From: JACVRW01 sp034664125
GTDB lineage: Bacteria > Actinomycetota > Thermoleophilia > Solirubrobacterales > Thermoleophilaceae
Length of the DNA: 64,000 nucleotides
Reading direction: 5' to 3'
Assembly: GCA_034664125.1 (NCBI GenBank)
Contig: JAXDIG010000023.1
Coordinates: 1-64,000, forward strand
Below, piece after piece: positions 31,507-38,667 of the stretch (position 1 is its first letter; each line of letters begins with the position of its first letter). The notes under the pieces are model-generated. The model worked only from the letters and a program-made list of their open reading frames with translations. It was not told the DNA's origin and did not search any database. Made by a program: the position numbers and the translations under genes.

Positions 31507-32949
31507 GTGCCTGTACACACGCAGGGATCGCTGCTGGCTGGGCGCTACCGGGTCCTGGAGCGCCTCGGCGCGGGCGGGATGGCCTCGGTGCTGCTCTGCC
31601 ACGACGAGCGACTCGGCCGCCGCGTGGCCGTGAAGCGGCTGCACGCCGACAGCCCGGCCGAAGTCGAGCAGCGCTTCGTGCGCGAGGCCAAGCTGGGCGC
31701 CTCCCTGAACCACCCGAACCTGGTGTCGGTCTTCGACACGGAAACCGACGACGAGGGCGTGCTGATCGTCATGGAGTACGTCGAGGGCGAGCCGCTGGCC
31801 GCCGCGCTGCGCCGCGGGTCGCTCGAGGCGGCGCACGTCGCGAGCGTGGCCCGGCAGCTCGGCGAGGCGCTCGACCACGCGCACGGCCACGGGATCGTCC
31901 ACCGCGACGTCAAGCCCGCCAACGTCCTGCTGCGCACCGACGGCGCCGCCAAGCTGGCTGACCTTGGCATCGCGACCGCGGCCGACCAGACCCGGCTCAC
32001 CCGGAGCGGCACTGTGCTCGGCAGCGCCCCCTACATGGCGCCCGAGCAGCTGGAGGGGCGCCAGGCCGGGCCGCCCGCGGACGTCTACGCGCTCGCCACC
32101 GTGTGCTTCGAGGCGCTCGCCGGCCAGCGCGCCCGGCCGGGGCGCACGCCGATGGAGATCGCCCATCGGATCGCGACGGCCGAGCCGCCCGACGTGCGGG
32201 AGCTCGCGCCGGGCCTGCCCGCCGAGGCCGCAGCGGCGCTGGCCCGCGGGATGGCGCGCGAGCCGGCGGACCGGCAGGGCTCGGCCGGGGAGCTGGCGGC
32301 ACAGCTGGCGAGCGCGCTGGAGGGGCCGGCGCCGCGGGCACCGGCGCCGCGGGCACCGGCGACGACCGCCACGCGGCCCGTGCGGCGCGTGTCGGGCAGT
32401 CGCGCGGCCTCGGGTCGCCGCCCCGTCGAGAGCGCTCTCGCGCTCGGCCTGCTCGCCCTTGCCGCGGTGGCGGTTGTGGCGGCTGTGCTGCTGAGCGGCG
32501 GCGGGGGCGGGGGCGGCGATGCCCGGCCGGCCCAGCGGCCGGATGCCCGGGCGCAGCCGGGCAAGCGCGACCAGCCGGCCGCCGACCAGCCGCCTGCCGA
32601 CCAGCCGGCCGCCGACCAGCCGCCTGCCGACGAGCCGGCCGCCGGCCAGCCGGCGACCGTCGATCCCGCGCGCGGGGTTCAGCTCAACGAGCAGGGCTTC
32701 GCGCTCATGGGCCGCGGCGACTTCGCGGGGGCCGTTCCCATCCTGGAGCGAGCCGTCGCCTCCTGGCCCGCGAGCAGCGGCGACCTGAACTACGCCTACG
32801 CGCTCTACAACCTCGGCAAGTCGCTCAACCGCGCGGGTCGTGCGGCCGACGCGATTCCCTACCTCGAGAAGCGGCTGCGCTGGGACAACCAGCGCGCCAC
32901 GGTGCAGGCCGAGCTCGACCTCGCGCGCAAGAACGCCGGACAGGGGTAG
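31507..32949 (+). CDS. transmembrane serine/threonine protein kinase with TPR-like extracytoplasmic domain
   Basis: 480 residues. Kinase domain 1-275: YRVLERLGAGGMASVLL (P-loop), RRVAVKRL (Lys), IVHRDVKPANVLL (catalytic loop), LADLGIATA (DLG where DFG is usual), YMAPEQLEG. A membrane helix follows (ALALGLLALAAVAVVAAVLL, about 312-332). The outside part has a Gly run, a 30-bp-periodic Asp/Gln/Pro/Ala repeat and a C-terminal TPR-like pair (NEQGFALMGRGDFAGAVPIL, ALYNLGKSLNRAGR). This is a PknB-like layout but with TPR in place of PASTA. The stop supplies half of the next promoter's -10. Confidence 0.92.
   Translation: MPVHTQGSLLAGRYRVLERLGAGGMASVLLCHDERLGRRVAVKRLHADSPAEVEQRFVREAKLGASLNHPNLVSVFDTETDDEGVLIVMEYVEGEPLAAALRRGSLEAAHVASVARQLGEALDHAHGHGIVHRDVKPANVLLRTDGAAKLADLGIATAADQTRLTRSGTVLGSAPYMAPEQLEGRQAGPPADVYALATVCFEALAGQRARPGRTPMEIAHRIATAEPPDVRELAPGLPAEAAAALARGMAREPADRQGSAGELAAQLASALEGPAPRAPAPRAPATTATRPVRRVSGSRAASGRRPVESALALGLLALAAVAVVAAVLLSGGGGGGGDARPAQRPDARAQPGKRDQPAADQPPADQPAADQPPADEPAAGQPATVDPARGVQLNEQGFALMGRGDFAGAVPILERAVASWPASSGDLNYAYALYNLGKSLNRAGRAADAIPYLEKRLRWDNQRATVQAELDLARKNAGQG
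32581..32640 (+). repeat. 30-bp tandem repeat inside the kinase gene
   Basis: Two 30-bp units with one mismatch encode alternating ADQPPADQPA blocks in the extracytoplasmic stalk; degenerate copies flank them. Confidence 0.8.
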
Positions 32950-32952
32950 CCT
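32947..32952 (+). promoter_or_regulatory. -10 hexamer of acyl-CoA dehydrogenase gene, sharing the kinase TAG stop
   Basis: TAGCCT, 9 bases, then ATG at 32962; the TAG is the stop of the kinase gene. Confidence 0.4.
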
Positions 32953-32961
32953 GCCGGGCGC

Positions 32962-34125
32962 ATGGCCCGCCTGGAGCTGATTCCGACCGACGAGGAGCGC
33001 GAGATCCGCGCCGCCGTGCGCGGCATCTGCGGCTCCTTCGGTGACGACTACTCGCGGCGCAAGCACGCCGAGGGCGAGCCGCCCACGGAGCTGTGGGACG
33101 CGCTCGCGGAGAAGGGCTACCTGGGCGTCAACCTGCCCGAGGAGTGGGGCGGCGGCGGCCTCGGCATGTCGGGCCTGGCGGCCGTCGGCGAGGAGATCTC
33201 GGGGGCCGGCAAGTCGCTGCTGCTGATCGTGGTGTCACCGGCGATCGTCGGGTCGATCCTGGCCCGCCACGGCACCGACGACCAGAAGGAGGAGTGGCTG
33301 CGCGGCATCGCGGCGGGCACGACCAAGGTGGCCTTTGCGATCACCGAGCCCGACGCCGGCACCAACTCCCACAACCTCTCCACCTCGCTCGAGCGCCGCG
33401 GCGACCGGCTGCTGCTGAACGGCCAGAAGACCTACATCTCGGGCGTGGAGCACGCCGACGCGGTGCTGGTAGTCGCCCGCAGCCGGCTCCCGGACGGGCA
33501 GCTGGGCCTGCCCTCGCTCTGCCTCGTCGACGTGGACGCGCCGGGCTTCACGCGCGACCCGATCCCGATGCCCTACATCGGCCCGGACAGGCAGTGGACG
33601 CTCTTCTTCGACGACGTCGAGCTGGCCGAAGAGCGCCTGATCGGCGGCGAGGGGGGCGGCCTCGGGCCGGTGTTCGACGGCCTCAACCCCGAGCGCATCA
33701 TGGGCGCGGCCGTGGCGTGCGGAGCGGGACGCCGGGCGCTCGAGAAGGCGGCCGCGTACGCCAATGAACGCGCCGTCTGGGGGGCTCCGATCGGCACTCA
33801 CCAGGGCATCGCCCACCCGCTCGCGGAGGCCAAGATCGACCTGGAGCTGGCGCGCCTGATGCTGCAGAAGGCGGCGGCGCTCTACGACGCCGGCGCTCCG
33901 GGCGCCGGCGAGGCCTCGAACATGGCCAAGTACGCGGCGGCGGAGGCGGCGATCGAGTGCGTCGACCGTGCGATCCAGACGCACGGCGGGAACGGCTTCG
34001 CGCTCGAGTACGGGCTGAGCGACATGTGGTGGGGAGTGCGCCTCACGCGGACGGCCCCCGTTTCCCGCGAGATGATCCTGAACTACGTGGCCGAGCACTC
34101 CCTCGGCCTGCCGAAGAGCTACTGA
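32962..34125 (+). CDS. acyl-CoA dehydrogenase
   Basis: 387 residues. FAD-dependent alpha,beta-dehydrogenation of acyl-CoA. Domain order is standard: helical N-terminus, AFAITEPDAGTNSHN (flavin/substrate loop), beta domain with LLNGQKTYISG, and the C-terminal helical domain with ERAVWGAPIGTHQGIAHPLAE and IQTHGGNGFALEYGLSDMWW. Chain-length preference is not readable. Its TGA overlaps a CTG that appears to start the downstream hydrolase. Confidence 0.93.
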   Translation: MARLELIPTDEEREIRAAVRGICGSFGDDYSRRKHAEGEPPTELWDALAEKGYLGVNLPEEWGGGGLGMSGLAAVGEEISGAGKSLLLIVVSPAIVGSILARHGTDDQKEEWLRGIAAGTTKVAFAITEPDAGTNSHNLSTSLERRGDRLLLNGQKTYISGVEHADAVLVVARSRLPDGQLGLPSLCLVDVDAPGFTRDPIPMPYIGPDRQWTLFFDDVELAEERLIGGEGGGLGPVFDGLNPERIMGAAVACGAGRRALEKAAAYANERAVWGAPIGTHQGIAHPLAEAKIDLELARLMLQKAAALYDAGAPGAGEASNMAKYAAAEAAIECVDRAIQTHGGNGFALEYGLSDMWWGVRLTRTAPVSREMILNYVAEHSLGLPKSY

Positions 34126-35042
34126 CCCGCTCCGCGCTCGTTTCGCTGGCGCTGGTCGTCGTCGCCCTGGCGGCGCCCGCGGCGGCCCCCGCCGACGAAC
34201 CGGCCCCCTGGCGCCCAGCCGTGCCCGAGGCGCGCGCGTACGCCGAGGCGCGGCTCGGCACGGTTTCATTTGCGGTACGCACCGAGAAGCGGCTCTACGG
34301 GGTGGCGCTGCGGCGCACGGTCCCGTCGGCGAGCGTGCTCAAGGCGATGCTGCTCGTCGCCTACCTGCGCGAGCCCGCGGTGCGCGACCGGCCGCTGCGC
34401 AAGGCCGACCGGGCGCTGCTCGAGCCGATGGTGCGCTGGTCCGACAACGTCGCGGCCACCCGCGTGCGCGACATCGTGGGCAACGAGGGGCTCGTGCGCC
34501 TGGCGCGACGCGTGGGCATGCGCGCGTTCGTGCCCGCGCCGGTGTGGGGCCTGTCGCGCATCGACGCCGCCGACCAGACGCTGTTCTTCCTCCACATCGA
34601 GCGCTACGTACCGCGGCGCCACCGCGCGACGGCGCTGCGCCTGCTGAGCTCGATCGTGCCCTCACAGCGCTGGGGCATCGCGCGAGTGCGCCCGCCCGGG
34701 TGGGCGCTCTACTTCAAGGGCGGCTGGGGCTCCGGCAGCGGAGCGGTGGACCACCAGGTGGCGCTCCTGAGGCGCGGCATGCGACGCCTGTCGGTCGCGA
34801 TCCTCACGACGAACAGCCCGAGCCACACGTACGGCAAGGAGACGCTGCGCGGCGTGGCTGCCCGGCTGCTGCGCGGGCTGGGCCCCGAAACGGTTGCCAT
34901 GTCTGACGTTCGGGGCCCACCCCCTCGCCTGGGCGCCCCTTATTGCTGCCTCTTGCGCCTGAGCCCGGCGCGACGCCAGCCCTACAGCTCGGCCGACTCC
35001 GCCGCCACCTGCGGTCCCGCGAGCAGCGCGACCTGCAGGTAG
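34122..35042 (+). CDS. beta-lactamase/DD-peptidase-fold serine hydrolase, probable CTG start and read-through tail
   Basis: 306 residues from CTG 34122. An N-terminal signal peptide (ALVSLALVVVALAAPAAA) is followed by the three active-site motifs: SVLK (Ser71-Lys74), SDN (107-109) and KGG (199-201). So it is a class A beta-lactamase-like or LdtX/PBP-like enzyme acting outside the membrane. No ATG/GTG/TTG precedes the signal peptide, and the CTG overlaps the dehydrogenase TGA (CTGA). From about residue 259 the frame runs through a dispersed repeat element and then antisense to tetR, so the last 48 residues probably have no function. Confidence 0.8.
   Translation: MTRSALVSLALVVVALAAPAAAPADEPAPWRPAVPEARAYAEARLGTVSFAVRTEKRLYGVALRRTVPSASVLKAMLLVAYLREPAVRDRPLRKADRALLEPMVRWSDNVAATRVRDIVGNEGLVRLARRVGMRAFVPAPVWGLSRIDAADQTLFFLHIERYVPRRHRATALRLLSSIVPSQRWGIARVRPPGWALYFKGGWGSGSGAVDHQVALLRRGMRRLSVAILTTNSPSHTYGKETLRGVAARLLRGLGPETVAMSDVRGPPPRLGAPYCCLLRLSPARRQPYSSADSAATCGPASSATCR
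34898..34924. repeat. 27-bp dispersed repeat, copy A, with hairpin
   Basis: Identical over 27 bases to 62887-62913 (begins CATGTCTGACGTTCGGGGCC). Its right half (34912-34924) can pair with 34874-34886, giving a long GC stem between convergent genes. A second loosely matching block (CCTT-ATTGCTG) follows in both copies. Confidence 0.85.
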
Positions 35043-35638
35043 AGGAGCACCGGCTCCAGCGCCGGCAGCTCCTCGGCGCCGTGCTCGCGGATGTGGCGCA
35101 CGACCACGTCGTCGACCGCGGCCACCACGGCGTGGAAGATCTCGACCGGGAGGCGCGGACCCACCTGCGTCCCGCGCCGCTCCAACATCAGCTCGGCGTA
35201 GCGGTCGCGCAGCCGCTCGCGGCGCTCCAGCGCCTGCGGGCCCGCGGCGCCCACCTCGATCAGGAATACGCGCGCGAGCGCCGGCTCGGCCGCCAGCCAG
35301 CGCAGGTAGGCCCGGATTCCGGCGCGGGTGCGCTCGACCCAGTCGTCGTGCGTGGCGTGCGCCTCGCGGACGCGCTCGAGCAGCTCCTCGCCGGCGGCCT
35401 CGTAGGCGGCCAGGAAGCACTCCTGCTTGTCGGCGAAGTGGTCGTAGAAGGTCTTCTTCGAAACACCGGCGCCGCGGACCACGTCGTCGATCGTCGCGGC
35501 CGCGTAGCCGCGCTCCGCCACGGCCCTCCCGACCGCCTCCAGCAGCCGCGTCCGCTGTGACGCCTCGACGACGTCGCGGTCGAGCCCGTGGGTGCCGCGC
35601 GGCAGGCGGCGGGGGATGTCCTGATCGATCGACTCCAT
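34982..35638 (-). CDS. TetR-family transcriptional regulator
   Basis: 218 residues. N-terminal HTH: LLEAVGRAVAERGYAAATIDDVVRGAGVSKKTFYDHFADKQECFLAAY, read in parts, starting near residue 30. The C-terminal ligand-binding domain is helical and unassigned. Divergent from an acyl-CoA dehydrogenase gene across a short palindrome, so it probably represses that gene and itself in response to an acyl-CoA. The 3' end overlaps the read-through tail of the hydrolase by 61 bases. Confidence 0.92.
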   Translation of the reverse strand: MESIDQDIPRRLPRGTHGLDRDVVEASQRTRLLEAVGRAVAERGYAAATIDDVVRGAGVSKKTFYDHFADKQECFLAAYEAAGEELLERVREAHATHDDWVERTRAGIRAYLRWLAAEPALARVFLIEVGAAGPQALERRERLRDRYAELMLERRGTQVGPRLPVEIFHAVVAAVDDVVVRHIREHGAEELPALEPVLLYLQVALLAGPQVAAESAEL

Positions 35639-35640
35639 TG

Positions 35641-35656
35641 TGTACGCCCTGGTACA
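35641..35656. promoter_or_regulatory. palindrome between tetR and acyl-CoA dehydrogenase genes
   Basis: TGTAC, 6 bases, GTACA, two bases from the tetR ATG and overlapping the TACATT -10 of the dehydrogenase gene. A likely binding site for the adjacent TetR protein. The sequence differs from the TTGACT-type operator elsewhere in the window. Confidence 0.55.
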
Positions 35657-35658
35657 TT
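35653..35658 (+). promoter_or_regulatory. -10 hexamer of acyl-CoA dehydrogenase gene
   Basis: TACATT, 7 bases, then ATG at 35666; no ribosome binding site. Confidence 0.45.
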
Positions 35659-35665
35659 ACCGCCC

Positions 35666-36802
35666 ATGGACCTCACGCTCTCGCCCTCCGAGGCGGCATT
35701 CCGAGACGAGCTGCGTGCCTGGCTGGCCGAGCACCACCCCGGCGAGGACCCGCCCGGGGACGACGAGGCCTTCGAGCACAGGCGCGACTGGCAGCGCAGA
35801 CTCTTCGAGGCCGGCTACGCCGGCTTCTCCTGGCCGAAGGAGTACGGCGGCCGCGGCGCCACCCTCGTGGAGCAGGCTCTGTTCGGCGAGGAGATGGCGC
35901 GCGCGAAGGCGCCCCAGCCGGTCAACGTGCTGGGCATGGTCATGGGCGGGCCCGTGGTGATCACGCACGGCACCGACGAGCAGAAGGAGCGCTGGCTGCG
36001 GCCGATCCTGACCGGCGAGGAGATCTGGTGCCAGGGCTTCTCGGAGCCCGACTCGGGATCCGACCTCGCGTCGCTCAAGACCAAGGCGGTCAAGTCGAAC
36101 GGCGAGTGGCTCGTGACCGGCCAGAAGGTGTGGACCACCTACGCCCACAAGGCCAAGTGGTGCATGCTCGTGGCCCGCACCGACCAGGACGTGCCCAAGC
36201 ACCAGGGGCTCACCTACTTCATCATGGACATGGAGCAGGAAGAGGTGCAGGTGCGGCCGCTGCACCAGATCACCAAGGAGCCGGAGTTCAACGAGCTCTT
36301 CATGGAGGACGCTCGCATCCCGGACGAGAACGTGGTCGGCGGGGTCGGCAACGGCTGGGCCGTGGCCATCACGACCCTGATGAACGAGCGGGCCGGGCTG
36401 GGAGCGGCGTCCGCCGCGGGGGTGAGGATCGCGCTGGAAGAGCTCAAGCAGCTCGCCAACGAGCGCGGCGCCGACGAGGACCCGGTGATCCGCCAGCGGC
36501 TTGCCCAGCTCGCCATCGAGGTCGAGCTGCTGCGGCTTAACTCCTGGCGCGGCCTCACCCAGATCATGAAGCGCGGGGTGCCCGGACCCGAGGGCTCGCT
36601 GCCGAAGTGGCAGTGGGGCGAGATCAACCAGGCGCTAACGGAGCTGGCCGTCGACATCCTCGGCGAAGAGGGTGCCTACTGGGACTCGCCGTGGACCTAC
36701 CGGCTGCTGCGCTCGCGCGCCAACTCGATCGAGGGCGGCACGACCGAGATCCTCAAGAACATCATCGCCGAGCGCGTGCTCGGCCTGCCCAAGCTGAGGT
36801 GA
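35666..36802 (+). CDS. acyl-CoA dehydrogenase (FadE-type, first of a pair)
   Basis: 378 residues. MDLTLSPSEAAFRDELRAWL start; CQGFSEPDSGSDLASLKT flavin loop; WLVTGQKVWTTYAHKAKWCML; NERAGLGAASAAG; and C-terminal LLRSRANSIEGGTTEILKNIIAERVLGLP. This Gly-Gly-Thr-Thr-Glu form is typical of the FadE subunits in actinobacterial steroid or branched acyl-CoA degradation. The ATG at 35666 follows a -10 hexamer by 7 bases. Four bases separate it from a second, shorter dehydrogenase gene; such pairs often form heteromeric enzymes. Confidence 0.93.
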   Translation: MDLTLSPSEAAFRDELRAWLAEHHPGEDPPGDDEAFEHRRDWQRRLFEAGYAGFSWPKEYGGRGATLVEQALFGEEMARAKAPQPVNVLGMVMGGPVVITHGTDEQKERWLRPILTGEEIWCQGFSEPDSGSDLASLKTKAVKSNGEWLVTGQKVWTTYAHKAKWCMLVARTDQDVPKHQGLTYFIMDMEQEEVQVRPLHQITKEPEFNELFMEDARIPDENVVGGVGNGWAVAITTLMNERAGLGAASAAGVRIALEELKQLANERGADEDPVIRQRLAQLAIEVELLRLNSWRGLTQIMKRGVPGPEGSLPKWQWGEINQALTELAVDILGEEGAYWDSPWTYRLLRSRANSIEGGTTEILKNIIAERVLGLPKLR

Positions 36803-36806
36803 TCAG

Positions 36807-37829
36807 ATGAACTTCGACTTCTCAGACGACCAGCAGGCGATCAAGCGCACGGCCAAGGACCTGCTCGCCGACCGCTTCAAGTTCGAGCACGTTCGCGAGC
36901 TCGCGGAAGAGGGCGCCTACGACGACGCTGCCTGGAAGGAGCTCGGCGAGCTGGGCTGGCCGGGCATCTTCATCGAGGAGCAGTACGGCGGCCAGGGGCT
37001 CGGCGTGGTCGAGCTGATCATCCTGATGGAGGAGCTCGGCTACGCGCTGGCGCCGGTGCCGTTCCTCTCGAACGCCGCTGCCGGCCTGCTGATCCAGTCG
37101 GCCGGCTCAGATGAGCAGAAGCAGCGCTGGCTGCCGGGGATCGCGTCGGGTGAGCTGCGCGCCGCGGCCGGGCTGGTGAGGGGCGACGAGGCGAAGCTCG
37201 TGCCCGACGCCGACGAGGCGGATCTGATCGTGCTCTGCGGCGGCGACGCGCGCCACGTGCTGGAGCGCTCGGCGGCCGACGTGGAGCCGCTGGCGACGAT
37301 GGACTCCACCCGCCGCTACGCCAGGGTCCGCGTGAACGGCGCCGGCGAGGCGCTCGAGGGCGACCACGGGCCGGGCATGAGCGCGGCGCTGCTGGCCGTC
37401 TCGGCCGAGCTGACCGGCGTTGCCCAGCGGGCGATGGATATGGCAGTGGAGTACGCGCGCGACCGCAAGCAGTTCGGACGGCCGATCGGCGCGTACCAGG
37501 CCGTGTCGCACCGCTGCGCGCAGATGCTGCTCGAAACCGAGGGCGCGCGCTCGGCCACCTACTGGGGCGCCTGGACCGCGGACGCGGAGCCCGAGACGCT
37601 GGCCCTGGCCGCCTCGATGGCAAAGTCGTACGCCTCGGATGCCGGGTGGCGCGTGTGCTCGTCGTCGCTTCAGGTGCACGGCGGCATCGGCTTCACCTGG
37701 GAGCACGACCTCCACTTCTTCCTCAAGAGGGCGAAGGTGGACGGACTGCTGTGGGGCAGCCCGAGCGAGCACCGCGAGCGCGTGGCCCAGCTGTCCGCGG
37801 TGGGCGAGCCGGCGGGCGCCCCGGCCTAG
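36807..37829 (+). CDS. acyl-CoA dehydrogenase (second of a pair)
   Basis: 340 residues. MNFDFSDDQQAIKRTAKDLL, LGWPGIFIEEQYGGQGLGVVE, a degenerate flavin loop (AAAGLVRGDEAKLV instead of a TEP-type motif), YARDRKQFGRPIGAYQAVSHRCA and SLQVHGGIGFTWEHDLHFFLKRAK. The degenerate loop and the coupling to the upstream dehydrogenase fit the non-catalytic partner of a heterotetrameric FadE complex. This is inferred from known FadE pairs in Mycobacterium. Confidence 0.9.
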   Translation: MNFDFSDDQQAIKRTAKDLLADRFKFEHVRELAEEGAYDDAAWKELGELGWPGIFIEEQYGGQGLGVVELIILMEELGYALAPVPFLSNAAAGLLIQSAGSDEQKQRWLPGIASGELRAAAGLVRGDEAKLVPDADEADLIVLCGGDARHVLERSAADVEPLATMDSTRRYARVRVNGAGEALEGDHGPGMSAALLAVSAELTGVAQRAMDMAVEYARDRKQFGRPIGAYQAVSHRCAQMLLETEGARSATYWGAWTADAEPETLALAASMAKSYASDAGWRVCSSSLQVHGGIGFTWEHDLHFFLKRAKVDGLLWGSPSEHRERVAQLSAVGEPAGAPA

Positions 37830-38299
37830 GGGCGCTTGCGGGTCAGGGCCGCCGCCAGCGGCGACAGCACTCCGTACTTCTCGGGCGCGGGCGGGCGTTC
37901 CCAGTGGGGCTCCGACTGTGGTGGGCTCGACACCACGTGGTGGACCGGCACGCTGGTGAGCTTCTCCAGGCGCCGAGGCAGGTCGATGCCGAGCCAGCGC
38001 GACGACCCGGTTGGCAGCGTCGAGACGACGATCTCGTCGAACTGCATCGGGTCCCAGGTTTCCATCGTGGCCACGATCGGGTCCGGGTCGCCCGTGTGGC
38101 CGTCGACGTTCTCGAGGCCGCCGGCCCGCATGCCGTCGAGCGCCTCCTTCAGCCGGGCGTCCGCGTTCGGGCCCTCCCTTGGCACCAGCAGCGTGAAGCG
38201 GCAGGCACCCCGGCTCGCGCGCTCCCGCAGAGCAGCAAGCAACTCATCGGAGGTGGCGGTCACGTTGGCGACCACCAAGACGTGGAACTCCCAAGCCAT
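37826..38299 (-). CDS. universal-stress-like hypothetical protein
   Basis: 157 residues. Alternating strands and helices with EFHVLVVANVTATSDELLAAL, CRFTLLVPREG, DPDPIVATMETWDPMQFDEIVVSTLP and WLGIDLPRRLEKLTSVPVHHVV suggest a USP-like Rossmann fold without a clear ATP-binding Gly motif. ATG at 38299 with GAGGAGGTG upstream. Four-base overlap with the convergent dehydrogenase gene. Confidence 0.75.
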   Translation of the reverse strand: MAWEFHVLVVANVTATSDELLAALRERASRGACRFTLLVPREGPNADARLKEALDGMRAGGLENVDGHTGDPDPIVATMETWDPMQFDEIVVSTLPTGSSRWLGIDLPRRLEKLTSVPVHHVVSSPPQSEPHWERPPAPEKYGVLSPLAAALTRKRP

Positions 38300-38366
38300 A
38301 GCACCTCCTCGGTGCAAGTACCGGTCCGTACGAGAGTAGCGCGGCGGACGGCGTACCGGGACAGGC

Positions 38367-38648
38367 TCAGTCGGCGGCGTCGAGGCGGCCGCGAAAGCTC
38401 GGCAGGCCCTCCTCGTGGGCCTGTATCGGACCGCGTCGCTCCGAGCCGAGGGCCAGCCGGTCGAGGCGCTCGATCTCGCGCTCCCCCTCCACTCGCGCCG
38501 GGTGGCCCGGCGGCAGTTCCGCGATCAGCGTGCGGATGCGGTTGCGCAGCTGGAGCGCGAAGTGCGGGGTGGACGCGCCCATCAGCTCGCGGACGTCCTC
38601 CACGGTGGGCTCGCGGTGCAGCCGGTCGGGGCGCTCGAACTCGCTCAT
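38367..38648 (-). CDS. small hypothetical protein (93 aa)
   Basis: 93 residues starting MSEFERPDRLHREP; helical, charged, with EDVRELMGASTPHFALQLRNRIRTLI, read in parts, and EGEREIERLDRLALG. No domain recognised. The ATG at 38660 is an alternative start. Tail to tail with nothing; it follows the lipoprotein gene by 19 bases and could be in its transcript. Confidence 0.6.
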   Translation of the reverse strand: MSEFERPDRLHREPTVEDVRELMGASTPHFALQLRNRIRTLIAELPPGHPARVEGEREIERLDRLALGSERRGPIQAHEEGLPSFRGRLDAAD

Positions 38649-38667
38649 CCAGGCGCGCATCCTACGC

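Noticed and set aside
30265..33066. A 933-codon open frame on the minus strand
   Set aside because: It lies antisense to thiolase and the Ser/Thr kinase, both with clear catalytic motifs. The translation is His/Arg/Ala-rich with no domain, typical of shadows in high-GC DNA.
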